A stretch of 64,000 bases of DNA from Sphingomonas citri. GTDB lineage: Bacteria; Pseudomonadota; Alphaproteobacteria; Sphingomonadales; Sphingomonadaceae. Positions 44,999-55,547 of this stretch are shown here, one piece after another (the stretch's first letter is position 1; each line of letters begins with the position of its first letter). The notes below the pieces were generated by a model. It saw nothing but the letters and a program-made list of their open reading frames with translations. It made no database searches and was not told the origin of the DNA. The stretch spans positions 1,674,001 through 1,738,000 of the forward strand of contig NZ_JAHXZN010000001.1 of the NCBI RefSeq assembly GCF_019429485.1, read 5' to 3'. A program made the translations under genes and the position numbers.

Positions 44999-46861
44999 AT
45001 GCTCAACCTCAACGGCATCACCGTGCGCCTCGGCGGGCGCACGATCCTCGACGGCGCGACCGCGGCACTGCCGCCCGGCAGCCGCGTCGGCCTGATCGGG
45101 CGCAACGGCGCGGGCAAGTCGACGTTGGTGCGCGTCATCGCCGGCCAGCTCGAGCCCGACGACGGCTCGGCCGACATGCCCAAGGGCGCGCGGCTCGGCT
45201 ATATCGCGCAGGAGGCCCCCGCGGGCGACGCCACCCCCTTCGACACGGTGATCGCCGCCGACCTCGAACGCGCCGCGCTGATGCTCGAGAGCGAGAACTG
45301 CGAGGATCCCGACCGGCTCGGCGACGTCTACGAGCGGCTGATCGCGATCGACGCTTACACCGCCCCCGCCCGCGCCGCGCAGATCCTGATCGGGCTCGGC
45401 TTCGACGAGGAAATGCAGCAGCGCCCGCTCGACAGCTTCTCGGGCGGGTGGAAGATGCGCGTCGCGCTCGCCGCCCTGCTCTTCTCCCAGCCCGACCTGC
45501 TGCTGCTCGACGAGCCCTCGAACCACCTCGACCTCGAGGCGGTGATGTGGCTGGAGGATTTCCTCAAGGGCTATCCCGCGACGATCGTCGTGGTCAGCCA
45601 CGAGCGCGACTTCCTCAACAACGTCGTCGACCATATCCTCCACCTCCAGGGCGGCAAGATCACGCTCTATCCCGGCGGCTATGACGCGTTCGAGCGCCAG
45701 CGCGCCGAGCGCATGGCGCAGCTCGAGGCGGCGCGCGCCAACCAGGCGGCGCAGCGCGAGAAGCTGCAGGCCTATATCGCCAAGAACTCCGCCCGCGCCT
45801 CCACCGCCAAACAGGCGCAGAGCCGGCAGAAGATGCTCGCCAAGATGCAGCCGATCGCGGAGATGGCGAACGACCCGACCTTGTCGTTCGGCTTCCCCGA
45901 CCCGAGCGAGCTGCGCCCGCCGCTGATCACGCTCGATCTCGCCAGCGTCGGCTATAATGCGACGCCCATCCTCAAGCGGCTCAACCTGCGGCTCGACCCC
46001 GACGACCGCGTCGCTTTGCTCGGGCGCAACGGCAACGGCAAGACCACGCTGGCACGGCTGCTCGCGGCGCAGCTGACCCCGCTGGAGGGCGCGATGAACG
46101 CGACCCCGAAGATGAAGGTCGGCTACTTCACGCAATATCAGGTGGAGGAGCTCGACACCGACGACACGCCGCTCGAGCATATGACGCGCATCATGAGGGG
46201 CGCCACGCCCGCCGCGGTGCGCGCGCAGCTCGGGCGCTTCGGCTTCTCGGGCGACAAGGCGACCACCAAGGTCGGCAAGCTCTCCGGCGGTGAGCGCGCG
46301 CGATTGGCGCTGGCGCTGATCACGCGCGAGGCGCCGCACCTGCTGATCCTCGACGAGCCGACCAACCACCTCGACGTCGACGCGCGCGAGGCTTTGGTGC
46401 AGGCGCTCAACGCTTACTCGGGCGCGGTGGTGCTGGTCAGCCACGATCGCCACATGCTGGAGCTCACCGCCGACCGGCTGGTGCTGGTCGACGAGGGCAC
46501 CGCGCGCGAGTTCGACGGCAGCCTCGACGATTACATCGCCTTCGTGCTGAAGGGCGATCCCGCCAAGCCGGGGATGAGCAAGGCCGAGCGCAAGGCCGAC
46601 AAGAAAGCCGCGGCGGAGCGGCGCGACCGCGACGCCGCGCTGCGCAAGACGGTGCGCGAGCTGGAGGCGGAGATCGCGCGGCTCACCGCGGAGCGCTCGG
46701 GCATCGAGCGCGCGATGGCGGACCCGAGCGGCGCGGACCCGCGCTGGCGCGGCAAGGCGATGGGCGAGCTGAGCCGGATGCGCGGCGACGTGCAGGCGGT
46801 GCTCGACACGGTCGAGCTGCGCTGGATGGAGGCGAGCGAGACGCTGGAGAGCGCGAACTGA
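44999..46861 (+). CDS. ABC-F family ATPase (Uup/EttA-like)
   Basis: A 620-residue soluble protein with two ABC domains: Walker A GRNGAGKSTLV and GRNGNGKTTLA; signatures DSFSGGWKMRVALA and LSGGERARLALA; Walker B LLLLDEPSNHLDLEA and LLILDEPTNHLDVDA. The linker (about residues 235-290) is charged and helical, and a C-terminal coiled coil (about 530-620) is present. ABC-F proteins act on ribosomes rather than membranes. The length and coiled-coil tail suggest the Uup-type branch. ATG at 44999. Confidence 0.88.
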   Translation: MLNLNGITVRLGGRTILDGATAALPPGSRVGLIGRNGAGKSTLVRVIAGQLEPDDGSADMPKGARLGYIAQEAPAGDATPFDTVIAADLERAALMLESENCEDPDRLGDVYERLIAIDAYTAPARAAQILIGLGFDEEMQQRPLDSFSGGWKMRVALAALLFSQPDLLLLDEPSNHLDLEAVMWLEDFLKGYPATIVVVSHERDFLNNVVDHILHLQGGKITLYPGGYDAFERQRAERMAQLEAARANQAAQREKLQAYIAKNSARASTAKQAQSRQKMLAKMQPIAEMANDPTLSFGFPDPSELRPPLITLDLASVGYNATPILKRLNLRLDPDDRVALLGRNGNGKTTLARLLAAQLTPLEGAMNATPKMKVGYFTQYQVEELDTDDTPLEHMTRIMRGATPAAVRAQLGRFGFSGDKATTKVGKLSGGERARLALALITREAPHLLILDEPTNHLDVDAREALVQALNAYSGAVVLVSHDRHMLELTADRLVLVDEGTAREFDGSLDDYIAFVLKGDPAKPGMSKAERKADKKAAAERRDRDAALRKTVRELEAEIARLTAERSGIERAMADPSGADPRWRGKAMGELSRMRGDVQAVLDTVELRWMEASETLESAN

Positions 46862-46875
46862 GGGGGCGTTGATCA

Positions 46876-47099
46876 TTCCCTGCAAGGGGAGGGCTAGATC
46901 CTTCCCAGCAAGGGGAGCGCGGGCGAGGTCGTGCCCCCGGACGATCTTGGCCTGCCGGGGGCAGGCCAAAGCCCGCGCTGGCAGCGCGCAGCGCTGACGG
47001 AGGGGCGTCGCGGCCGGTGAGTGTCGCTCGGCTCACCGCGTGCGACACCCCTCCACCACGCCTTTCGGGCGCGGTCCCCTCCCCTTGTAGGGGAGGATT
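46876..47099. repeat. Long mosaic intergenic repeat, copy 4 (with internal duplication)
   Basis: Two left ends occur in a row (TCCCTGCAAGGGGAGGGC at 46877 and TTCCCAGCAAGGGGAG at 46901). A hairpin-rich middle follows (GGCCTGCCGGGGGCAGGCC), then GCGCAGCGCTGACGGAGGGG, CGACACCCCTCCACC, and a right end CTCCCCTTGTAGGGGAGGAT. It fills the gap between the ABC-F and DUF3297 genes. Confidence 0.75.
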
Positions 47100-47109
47100 T
47101 AAGCGTACG

Positions 47110-47388
47110 TCACTCGCCCTCGCGCGTTTCCTCCGCGCCCTCCGCCTCACCGCCGCGCTCGAACCAGGCCTCGACCGGGCCGGTGAGCTTGATCGTCAGC
47201 GGCCGGCCGTGGCGATCGACCTTCTTGCCGAGCGCGACGCGGATCCAGCCCTCGGAGATGCTGTATTCCTCGACGTCGCGGCGCTCCACGCCCTTGAATC
47301 GGATGCCGACCCCGCGCTGGAGCGCGGCTTGGTCGAAGTGCGGGCTCGACGGATCGATCGAGAGATGGTCGGGAGGCGTGTCGGTCAT
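47110..47388 (-). CDS. DUF3297 family protein
   Basis: A 92-residue protein matching the DUF3297 pattern: DHLSIDPSSPHFD, GVGIRFKGVER, VEEYSISEGWIRVALGKKVDRHGRP and the end LKLTGPVEAWFE-like segment (here IKLTGPVEAWFE). It is small, soluble and common in alpha- and gammaproteobacteria, with no known activity. The acidic C-terminal tail (EGAEETREGE) is low complexity. Leftward, 78 bp downstream of the Tyr-rich envelope protein gene but separated from it by a terminator. Confidence 0.85.
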   Translation of the reverse strand: MTDTPPDHLSIDPSSPHFDQAALQRGVGIRFKGVERRDVEEYSISEGWIRVALGKKVDRHGRPLTIKLTGPVEAWFERGGEAEGAEETREGE

Positions 47389-47427
47389 GGCGCGGCGCCA
47401 TGCCGCAATCCGCGCGCGCAGGCCAAC

Positions 47428-47456
47428 AAAAAACGGCGCGGGATCGCTCCCGCGCC
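47428..47456 (-). terminator. Rho-independent terminator of the Tyr-rich glycine-zipper gene
   Basis: Reading leftward, the stem GGCGCGGG/CCCGCGCC (47456-47449 with 47442-47435) is followed by GTTTTTT. It lies 11 bp after the stop of the gene ending at 47467, a textbook intrinsic terminator. Confidence 0.88.
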
Positions 47457-47466
47457 GCCCGGTGCG

Positions 47467-47853
47467 TCAGTAGCCGTAGCCGTAGTACCCGCGCGGCCGG
47501 TAATAGTCGCGGTAATAGCCGCGCGGTTCGTAGTAATAGGCCCGCGGCGGCGGGGCATATTCGCGGTAATAGACGCGCGGCGGCGGCGCCGGGTAATAGC
47601 CGCGGTCATAATAGCCTCGATCGGCGTAATAGCCGCGGTCATAGCGGTCGTAATAGCGGTCACGGTTGTTGCTCGACGCGATCGCCGCGCCCAGCCCCAG
47701 CCCGATCACGCCGCCGATCAGCGCGCCCGCAGCGGTGTCACCGCCGCGATCGCGATGGCGCCAGTAGCGCTGCGCCTCGGCGGGCGCGGCGCTGGTGAGC
47801 GCGGTCGCCGCCAGCACGGTGGCGAGCCCGGCCTTCTTCCACAGTCCCGACAT
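47467..47853 (-). CDS. Tyrosine-rich glycine-zipper envelope protein
   Basis: A 128-residue exported protein. A signal peptide (GLATVLAATALTSAAPAEAQ) is followed by a basic RYWRHRDRGG patch and a glycine zipper (GALIGGVIGLGLGAAIASS). The second half is repetitive and very rich in Tyr, Arg, Pro and Gly (RGYYADRGYYDRGYY, YYREYAPPPRAYYYEPRGYY, ending GYYGYGY). Glycine zippers insert in membranes; the Tyr/Pro repeats suggest cell-wall or surface binding. Followed by a strong terminator. Confidence 0.8.
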   Translation of the reverse strand: MSGLWKKAGLATVLAATALTSAAPAEAQRYWRHRDRGGDTAAGALIGGVIGLGLGAAIASSNNRDRYYDRYDRGYYADRGYYDRGYYPAPPPRVYYREYAPPPRAYYYEPRGYYRDYYRPRGYYGYGY

Positions 47854-48010
47854 CTCAAGACCTCCTCAACTCGGTTCGCATGATGGGTCCAACGCAGAGT
47901 GATGCGAGCCTGTTGCGGTCGTTAGACGAGTCGCGCTGAACCGTGCCGGAATGTGACATTCATCGCGCGTCTAGGTGGCGGCCGCGTTGGGGCAGACCGC
48001 ACGCGATCGC

Positions 48011-48466
48011 TCAGCTCGCGCGCCGGGTCGAGAAGAAGCCCCGGAGCAGCGCCGCCGACTCACCCGCGCCGATGCCGGCGTAGACCTCCGGGCGATGATG
48101 ACAGGTGGGCTGCGCGAAGAAGCGCGGCCCGTGCTCCACCGCGCCGCCCTTGGCGTCGTCCGCGCCATAATAGAGCCGCGCGATCCGCGCGTGCGCGATC
48201 GCGCCGGCGCACATGGCACAGGGTTCGAGCGTGACCCAGAGGTCGCAATCCTCCAGCCGGTCGCGGCCGAGCGCGCGCGCGGCGGCGCGGATCGCGAGCA
48301 CCTCGGCGTGCGCCGTTGGGTCGCACAGCGCGCGCGGCGCGTTGGCCGCAACGGCGACGACCTCGTCGCCGCGTACCACCACGGCCCCCACCGGCACCTC
48401 GCCGCGCGCCGCGGCGTCGCGCGCGGCGTCGAGCGCCTGACGCATCGCGGGAGGCAGCGGGAACAT
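48011..48466 (-). CDS. tadA: tRNA-specific adenosine deaminase TadA
   Basis: A 151-residue zinc deaminase. The catalytic His and Glu are in PTAHAEVLAIR and the zinc-binding Cys pair in EPCAMCAGAIAHARI; LYYGADDAKGGAVEHGPRFF is the family's substrate loop. It converts A34 to inosine in tRNA-Arg(ACG). The C-terminal end (ALLRGFFSTRRAS) is typical. Leftward, 63 bp downstream of a small membrane-anchored protein gene. Confidence 0.9.
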   Translation of the reverse strand: MFPLPPAMRQALDAARDAAARGEVPVGAVVVRGDEVVAVAANAPRALCDPTAHAEVLAIRAAARALGRDRLEDCDLWVTLEPCAMCAGAIAHARIARLYYGADDAKGGAVEHGPRFFAQPTCHHRPEVYAGIGAGESAALLRGFFSTRRAS

Positions 48467-48529
48467 GCCGGCGCGCCTAGCGCGCGGCGAGCGCCTCCGC
48501 CAGCCCGAGCGGCGCGGCGCGGCGACGCC

Positions 48530-48757
48530 TCAGCGCTGCTCGCCGGGCTTCTGGATGTCGACCTTGGGCACTTCGACGGTCTTGTTCTCGGTACCGACGC
48601 TGACCTTGGCGACGTCCGCCTCGAACTTGGGTGCCTGCCCGCCCTCGAGCCGCGGCAGCTGCGCGGTCTGCGTCTGATCGAACTTGACGAACCCCAGCAT
48701 CATCGCGGCGAGCAGCACGAGGGCCGCGATCCCCACCAGAGCGAGCAGCATGCGCAT
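48530..48757 (-). CDS. Small membrane-anchored protein of unknown function
   Basis: A 75-residue protein that I do not recognise. One N-terminal helix (MLLALVGIAALVLLAAMMLGF) is followed by a soluble tail that contains the repeated pattern Val-x-Lys-Val (DVAKVSVGTENKTVEVPKVDI). It is likely anchored in the inner membrane facing the periplasm. Upstream of tadA on the same strand; divergent from rpmB. Confidence 0.7.
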   Translation of the reverse strand: MRMLLALVGIAALVLLAAMMLGFVKFDQTQTAQLPRLEGGQAPKFEADVAKVSVGTENKTVEVPKVDIQKPGEQR

Positions 48758-48864
48758 GTGATATCCTCCCGATCGGTACGTTAGCGCAACAACGCTTGTG
48801 CCGCTACAACGCGCCGCCGGGAGCGAGGTTGCCGCTGGCCCGACTTGGCCGATCGCGTGATCGC

Positions 48865-48893
48865 TTGACCGATCGGCCGCCGCGGGCTATCGC
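48865..48893 (+). promoter_or_regulatory. Candidate sigma-70 promoter of rpmB
   Basis: TTGACC (48865-48870), a 17-base spacer and TATCGC (48888-48893) fit a housekeeping promoter; the -35 match is good and the -10 weak. It would start transcription about 33 bases before the rpmB ATG, consistent with a short leader. Confidence 0.45.
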
Positions 48894-48932
48894 GCCCCAC
48901 TTTCCGGGCAACCGATATTCAGGATCGATCAC

Positions 48933-49229
48933 ATGTCGCGCATCTGCGAGCTGACCGGCAAGGGCCGGCAGGTGGGGCACAACGTCTCCCACGCCAACAA
49001 CAAGACCAAGCGTACGTTCTTGCCCAACCTGCAGAACGTCACGCTGCTGTCGGACGCGCTGGAGCGTTCGGTGTCGCTGCGCGTCTCGACCCACGGGCTG
49101 CGCTCGGTCGAGCACAACGGCGGGCTGGACAACTGGCTGGTCAAGACCTCGGACGACAAGCTGTCGCTCAAGGCGCGCCGCCTCAAGCGCGACATCGTGA
49201 AGAAGCGCGCCGCCGCCGTCGCGGCCTGA
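48933..49229 (+). CDS. rpmB: 50S ribosomal protein L28
   Basis: A 98-residue ribosomal protein. [31 protein letters not shown] is the conserved L28 N-terminal sequence, seen here from [11 protein letters not shown] through [13 protein letters not shown], and the C-terminal part has [16 protein letters not shown]. It binds 23S rRNA on the large subunit. Monocistronic between a promoter at 48865 and a terminator at 49254. Confidence 0.97.
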   Translation: MSRICELTGKGRQVGHNVSHANNKTKRTFLPNLQNVTLLSDALERSVSLRVSTHGLRSVEHNGGLDNWLVKTSDDKLSLKARRLKRDIVKKRAAAVAA

Positions 49230-49253
49230 TCCGCTTCTCCGATCCGATCGATC

Positions 49254-49284
49254 GCGGCCCGCCGTCCCCGTGACGGTGGGCCGC
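49254..49284 (+). terminator. Terminator hairpin of rpmB
   Basis: A 13-bp stem (GCGGCCCGCCGTC with GACGGTGGGCCGC, one G-T pair) and a 5-base loop lie 25 bp after the rpmB stop, between convergent genes. The T-run is minimal (TTCG). Confidence 0.75.
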
Positions 49285-49298
49285 TTCGCGTGCGCGGC

Positions 49299-50264
49299 TC
49301 AGCCGAGCCAACGGAACTTGGCGAGCACGGTCGGGCGCCAGCGTGACATGTCATTGTCGGTGACCACCCAGATCATCGTCGCGCCGCGCTCCATCGTCAC
49401 CGCGATACCCTCGGCATTCTCCCGCGCCATGATCGGGCTGAGATCGGCCACCACCGGTCCGGCGAGCAGCGCGCCGGGACGGATCGAGTCGCGCGCGATC
49501 CGCACCAGCACCGATTCGAATCGCAGCGGTGGAAAGTGCCAGCGCCGGTTGAGCACCAGCACGTCGCCGTTGGGCAGCACCGCGGCGTCGCTCGGCGCGA
49601 AGCCCTCGGGCGGGCGATAGTGTAACGGTCTGCCATAGTCGCCGGACACGGTCGGATCGCCGTCGAACAATAACGCGTTGCGCGGCTCAACCATGCCGCG
49701 CCAGCCTTCCTGGATGACGAGGAAGCGGCCGTCATTGAGCCGTACCAGCGATTCGGGTCCGGTATTGGCGCCCCAGTAACGCATCGGTCGCGGCGCCACC
49801 GAGCCCAGAGCGTGTTGGAGATCTGCGGCATAGCGCCAGATCGCGTTCACACGCTCGTAGCCGATCCAGACGACGCCGCTGCTCCGATCGAGCACCAGTG
49901 ACTCGGTGTCCCGATCCTCTTTCATCCAGCCGGTGCCGGGCCCGTCGCGCAGCGTGACGATCGCGCGCTTCCGAAGGTGCCGGCCCGCGATGCTGAGGCG
50001 GAGGAACTGGCCGCCATCGCTGAGCAGCACCGCCTCGTCACCGCTCAGCGCCAGCGCCGAATAGCCGCCGAAGGCGTGATCGTCCGAGCTGAGCGAGAGC
50101 GCGCCGACCGGTTCGAGCAGACCGATCCGTCGCGGCCACCCGCCCGACGGCGCGAGCCACCGCGCCCGCACCGTCGCGTCGGACGAGAGGACCGGCAGCC
50201 GCGCCTCGCCGGCCCAGCCCGGCACCAGCAGCAGCACCGCGAGCAGGGAGAGGAACCAGCGCAT
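49299..50264 (-). CDS. Phytase-like/esterase-like beta-propeller protein, secreted
   Basis: A 321-residue exported protein with a signal peptide (MRWFLSLLAVLLLVPGWAGE). The rest fits the 'esterase-like activity of phytase' family: GGYSALALSGDEAVLLSDGG, DTESLVLDRSSGVVWIGYER, GPESLVRLNDGRFLVIQEG and NAEGIAVTMERGATMIWVVTDND. These make a beta-propeller thought to hydrolyse phosphate esters, but activity is rarely proven. Leftward, convergent with rpmB. Confidence 0.8.
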   Translation of the reverse strand: MRWFLSLLAVLLLVPGWAGEARLPVLSSDATVRARWLAPSGGWPRRIGLLEPVGALSLSSDDHAFGGYSALALSGDEAVLLSDGGQFLRLSIAGRHLRKRAIVTLRDGPGTGWMKEDRDTESLVLDRSSGVVWIGYERVNAIWRYAADLQHALGSVAPRPMRYWGANTGPESLVRLNDGRFLVIQEGWRGMVEPRNALLFDGDPTVSGDYGRPLHYRPPEGFAPSDAAVLPNGDVLVLNRRWHFPPLRFESVLVRIARDSIRPGALLAGPVVADLSPIMARENAEGIAVTMERGATMIWVVTDNDMSRWRPTVLAKFRWLG

Positions 50265-50414
50265 CGCGGCGCTCTACGGGAGGCGTGCCGCGGGGGAAAG
50301 GAGGATGAACCTTCGATAACGGGCGCATTCAGGGTCGGCTCAACGCGACTCGAGCATAACCGCAACATCGACGGGGAGCCCCGCCGACCGGAACAAGCAA
50401 ACGGGAGATGACAG

Positions 50415-50774
50415 ATGTTCAAGAATCTCGCTCTGGCTGGCGCCGCGCTCGCGATGGGTACCGCCGCGATCGCACCGACCGCCGCCGACGCGCAGCGTTA
50501 CGGCCGCTATGACCGCGACTATCGTGACTATCGCTACGATCGCAGCAGCTACCGCGACTATGACCGCCGCGGCGACTCGCGCCGGTACAATTACAACCAG
50601 CGCTGCTCGGGCGGCACCACCGGCACGGTGGTCGGTGCGATCGCGGGCGGCCTACTCGGCCGGGTGATCGACTCGCGCGGCGACCGCACGCTCGGCACGG
50701 TGCTCGGCGGCGTCGGCGGCGCGGTGGCGGGCAACGCGATCGAGAAGTCGAACAACCCGCGGTACTGCCGTTAA
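50415..50774 (+). CDS. Glycine-zipper 2TM-domain envelope protein
   Basis: A 119-residue exported protein. A signal peptide (NLALAGAALAMGTAAIAPTAADAQ) is followed by a Tyr/Arg/Asp-rich stretch of about 45 residues (RYGRYDRDYRDYRYDRSSYRD). A Cys then a glycine zipper follows (GGTTGTVVGAIAGGLLGRVID, LGTVLGGVGGAVAGNAIEKS), and it ends with a second Cys (NPRYCR). It resembles the 17-kDa surface-antigen class. The order Tyr-rich then zipper is reversed relative to the gene at 47467. Confidence 0.8.
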   Translation: MFKNLALAGAALAMGTAAIAPTAADAQRYGRYDRDYRDYRYDRSSYRDYDRRGDSRRYNYNQRCSGGTTGTVVGAIAGGLLGRVIDSRGDRTLGTVLGGVGGAVAGNAIEKSNNPRYCR

Positions 50775-50860
50775 CTTCTTGCGGTTACAGGGGCGGGCGT
50801 GGCCGAGCGGCCTTGCCGTCCCGACCGCCACGAGTTCCCTCGCGTAGAGTAGGAGGGCGC

Positions 50861-50888
50861 GGGTCCGGTACCTTCGGGTGCCGGACCC
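50861..50888. terminator. Hairpin between convergent genes
   Basis: GGGTCCGGTACC-TTCG-GGTGCCGGACCC makes a 12-bp stem with one G-T pair and a stable TTCG tetraloop. It lies between the glycine-zipper gene (ends 50774) and the leftward gene ending at 50916, so it probably acts as a terminator in at least one direction. There is no long T-run. Confidence 0.6.
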
Positions 50889-50915
50889 GTAGTCTTGTCA
50901 CGCGCGGCGGCTGCC

Positions 50916-51266
50916 TCACTGGTAATGGCCGAGTCGCTCGAACCCGGTGTTGGTCTTCGCCATCTTCATCAGCTTGCGGATCTGTCCGCGCGCGTGACGG
51001 TCGAACTTGCGATCGTCGTAAACGCCGCGCCAGATGAACTCGTCTTTGTCCTGCAACGCCTTGAGCGCGGCGATGAGCGAATCTTGGGCATCGCTGGCGC
51101 CGCCGCGCAGCAGTGCCGCGCACACCATCTCCTCGGCCGCGGCCTGGTCGCAATCGTCGTGACGGTCGCGGCCGTGGCGTTCGGCGGTGACCTGGTCGAC
51201 GCGCGCCGCCTCGACCCGGCGCTCCAGCCAGGTCCGCACCGCCGCGCCGTCCCACGCCGCCGCCAT
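50916..51266 (-). CDS. Unrecognised conserved-looking protein
   Basis: A 116-residue soluble protein that I do not recognise. The ATG at 51266 is preceded by GAGGAGG and overlaps the stop of the upstream gene (TGATG). The N-terminal half has a charged segment rich in His and Asp (AERHGRDRHDDCDQAAAEEMV). The C-terminal half is basic (YDDRKFDRHARGQIRKLMKMAKTNTGFERL) and looks nucleic-acid or partner binding. Translationally coupled to the HTH-like protein encoded upstream. Confidence 0.55.
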   Translation of the reverse strand: MAAAWDGAAVRTWLERRVEAARVDQVTAERHGRDRHDDCDQAAAEEMVCAALLRGGASDAQDSLIAALKALQDKDEFIWRGVYDDRKFDRHARGQIRKLMKMAKTNTGFERLGHYQ

Positions 51267-51721
51267 CACGCCTCCTCCTCGGCCGCGGCGAGCACCCGCG
51301 CGATCTCGTCCTCACCCAGGCCGAACACCGCGGCGAGCCCGGCGACGCTCGCGCCGCGCGCCGCGAGCGTGCGGATCCGCTCGCCGTCGACCAGCGTGGC
51401 GTAGCCGCTGACGTCGCGGTCCTGGCGCACCACGTCGCGTCGCCCCGAGCCGCGCTTGCGCTCGGCGGCGGCGCGATGCGGGTCGCGCTCGGCCAACGCC
51501 GCCGCGGCCTCGCGGCGCGAGCGGCGCGCCGCCTCGCGCTCCTGCGCCTGCGCCTCGCGCGCGGCCGCGCGCGACTCGAGTCGCGCGGTCATCGCCTCGG
51601 CCCGTGCCGCGGCGCGCGCCTCGCTCGACCGGGCGCGCTCGTCGGCGCTTGTGGCGACCTCGCGGCGTTGGCCCGCCACTCCGCCGTGATTCCAGCTGCT
51701 GTCGACCAAGACTCGCTCCAC
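51266..51721 (-). CDS. Ala/Arg-rich coiled-coil protein with possible HTH C-terminus
   Basis: A 151-residue protein that I do not recognise. GTG start at 51721. Residues 25-90 form a long Ala/Arg/Glu-rich probable coiled coil (ARAAARAEAMTARLESRAAAREAQ region). Residues 110-145 (GERIRTLAARGASVAGLAAVFGLGEDEIARVL) have the spacing of a resolvase-type helix-turn-helix. It may be a small DNA-binding regulator; it pairs with the 116-residue gene downstream and is divergent from obgE. Confidence 0.5.
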   Translation of the reverse strand: MERVLVDSSWNHGGVAGQRREVATSADERARSSEARAAARAEAMTARLESRAAAREAQAQEREAARRSRREAAAALAERDPHRAAAERKRGSGRRDVVRQDRDVSGYATLVDGERIRTLAARGASVAGLAAVFGLGEDEIARVLAAAEEEA

Positions 51722-51802
51722 CGACGCCCCGTGCGCCCTCGCCCGCTCCTACGGTGACGGCGGCATGGCCGGCAACCCGCGGCCACGACGCTGTCGCTTT
51801 AG

Positions 51803-52882
<1,080 letters not shown>

Positions 52883-52908
52883 AATAAGGCGACGTCTATA
52901 AGGGAGTC

Positions 52909-53463
52909 ATGGCCACGCAGATCACGCCCGACTACCCGCAGCTGACCGCCGACCGCTTCCTCGAAATGGACTTCGGGGAAGACAAGGCGGAGCTGGACAA
53001 CGGCGTCGTGCGCATGATGGCCGGCGGGTCGGCGCGCCATGCCCGGGTAAGCGGGAACATCTTCCTGGCGCTCGGCTCGCGACTCCGTGGCAGCGGCTGC
53101 TCCCCCTACAATGCGGACATGGCGACGCGGACCCATGATCTGTCGGTCCGCTTCCCCGACGTGGCCGTCTTCTGCGGCAAGAACGATCCGGCGTTCGACG
53201 CTGCCAAGGCCTTCACCGACCCGCGCATCCTCTTCGAGGTGCTCTCCGGCAGCACCGATCTCACCGTCAAGCTGGAGGAGTACAAAGCCCTGCCCAGCGT
53301 CGACACGATCGTGTTCGTCGACATCGCGGCCGAGCGCCTGCGCGTGCTGCAGCGCACCGGGCCGCGCGCGTGGAGCGACGTCGCGCATGACGCGCCGGTC
53401 GACCTCCCCCTGCCCGCGCTGAGCCTCACCCTCCCCCACGCCGAGATCTTCGCGCGCGATTGA
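52909..53463 (+). CDS. Uma2-family (DUF820) putative restriction-like nuclease
   Basis: A 184-residue protein of the Uma2/DUF820 family: TADRFLEMDFGEDKAELDNGVV near the N-terminus, HARVSGNIFLAL, then the PD-(D/E)XK-like core with FPDVAVFCG and ILFEVLSGSTDLTVKLEEYKALPS. The family has a restriction-endonuclease fold but usually unknown function. ATG after AAGGGAG; 26 bp after obgE on the same strand, and just upstream of proB. Confidence 0.8.
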   Translation: MATQITPDYPQLTADRFLEMDFGEDKAELDNGVVRMMAGGSARHARVSGNIFLALGSRLRGSGCSPYNADMATRTHDLSVRFPDVAVFCGKNDPAFDAAKAFTDPRILFEVLSGSTDLTVKLEEYKALPSVDTIVFVDIAAERLRVLQRTGPRAWSDVAHDAPVDLPLPALSLTLPHAEIFARD

Positions 53464-53498
53464 GCCCGGCGCACGCGCGCGCTACCGCTCGCCGCGCC

Positions 53499-54598
<1,100 letters not shown>

Positions 54599-54602
<4 letters not shown>

Positions 54603-55504
54603 TCCTGGCACTCACCGGGGCGACCGGCTTCGTCGGCGGCGCGCTAATGAAGCAGGCACTCGCCGCGGGACATCAGGTGCGCGCGCTGGCGCGGCGGGCG
54701 CAGACCGGGCGCGAGGGCGTGACTTGGGTGAGCGGCGCGCTGAACGACGCGGCGGCGCTCTCGGAGCTGGTGTCGACCGCGGACGCGGTGGTCCATGTCG
54801 CCGGCGCGGTGAACGCGCCCGACCGCGCCGGTTTCGCCGCCGCCAACATCGAGGGTACGCGCGCCGTGGTCGAGGCGGCCAAGGTGTGGGGCGTCGCCCC
54901 CTTCGTCCACGTCTCCTCGCTCGCCGCGCGCGAGCCGACGCTCTCCAATTATGGCTGGTCGAAGGCCGGTGCCGAGGCGATCGTGCACGAGAGCGGGCTC
55001 GACTGGACGATCGTCCGCCCGCCCGGCGTCTACGGCCCCGGCGACATGGAACAGCGCGACCTGTTCCGCGCGGCGCGGCGCGGCGTCGTGCCCTTGCCCC
55101 CCAACGGCCGGCTCTCGATCGTCCACGTCGATGACCTCGCGCGGTTGCTGCTCACCCTCGCCGAGCAGCCGGGAACGGGTGCGCACGCCACCTACGAGCC
55201 TGCCAGCCCGGACGGCGCGCTGCGCTACACCGAGTTCGCGCGCGCGATCGCCGCCGCGATCGGCCGCCGCGCGCTGCCGCTGCCGCTGCCCGCCGCCTTG
55301 CTCCGCCTCGCCGCGCGCGGTGACGCGCTGTTCCGCGGCGCCAATGCCAAGCTCACCGCCGACCGCGTCGCCTATATGGTTCACCCCGACTGGACCGCCG
55401 ATCCCGCCAAGGCGCCCCCGCCCGAGCTGTGGCGCGCACGGATCGGCGCGGCGGAGGGGCTGGCCGGCACGGCGCGATGGTATCGCGCCCAGGGGCTGCT
55501 ATAG
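54599..55504 (+). CDS. NAD-dependent epimerase-like reductase, candidate ketoceramide reductase (CerR-like)
   Basis: A 301-residue extended SDR protein with the NAD motif GATGFVGGAL and an active-site Tyr-x-x-x-Lys (NYGWSKAGAE); VVHVAGAVN and VRPPGVYGPGD are typical family sequence. In Caulobacter, the epimerase-like gene next to spt and acp is needed for ceramide synthesis (CerR). Here it directly precedes the acp-spt pair, so the same role is proposed. GTG start overlaps the proB stop. Complex-I NDUFA9-like proteins share the fold, so family assignment alone is not decisive. Confidence 0.75.
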
Positions 55505-55547
55505 CGCGGCCCGACATCCGCCGCATTTCAAGGCCACAGCCGAGCTT

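Noticed and set aside
47428..47853. CRISPR-like periodic pattern in the Tyr-rich gene
   Set aside because: The regular spacing comes from GGYY/RGYY codon repeats in a coding frame with signal peptide, ribosome-binding start and terminator; there are no constant repeats with unique spacers.
50391..50420. EcfG-like GGAAC before the glycine-zipper gene
   Set aside because: The GGAAC at about 50391 is only some 24 bases from the ATG and has no GTT at the required spacing.
50775..50860. tRNA-like appearance (GGCGTGGCCGAGCGG)
   Set aside because: The segment begins like a leucine/serine tRNA D-arm but lacks an anticodon stem, T-arm (GGTTCGAATCC) and acceptor pairing; no complete cloverleaf could be drawn.
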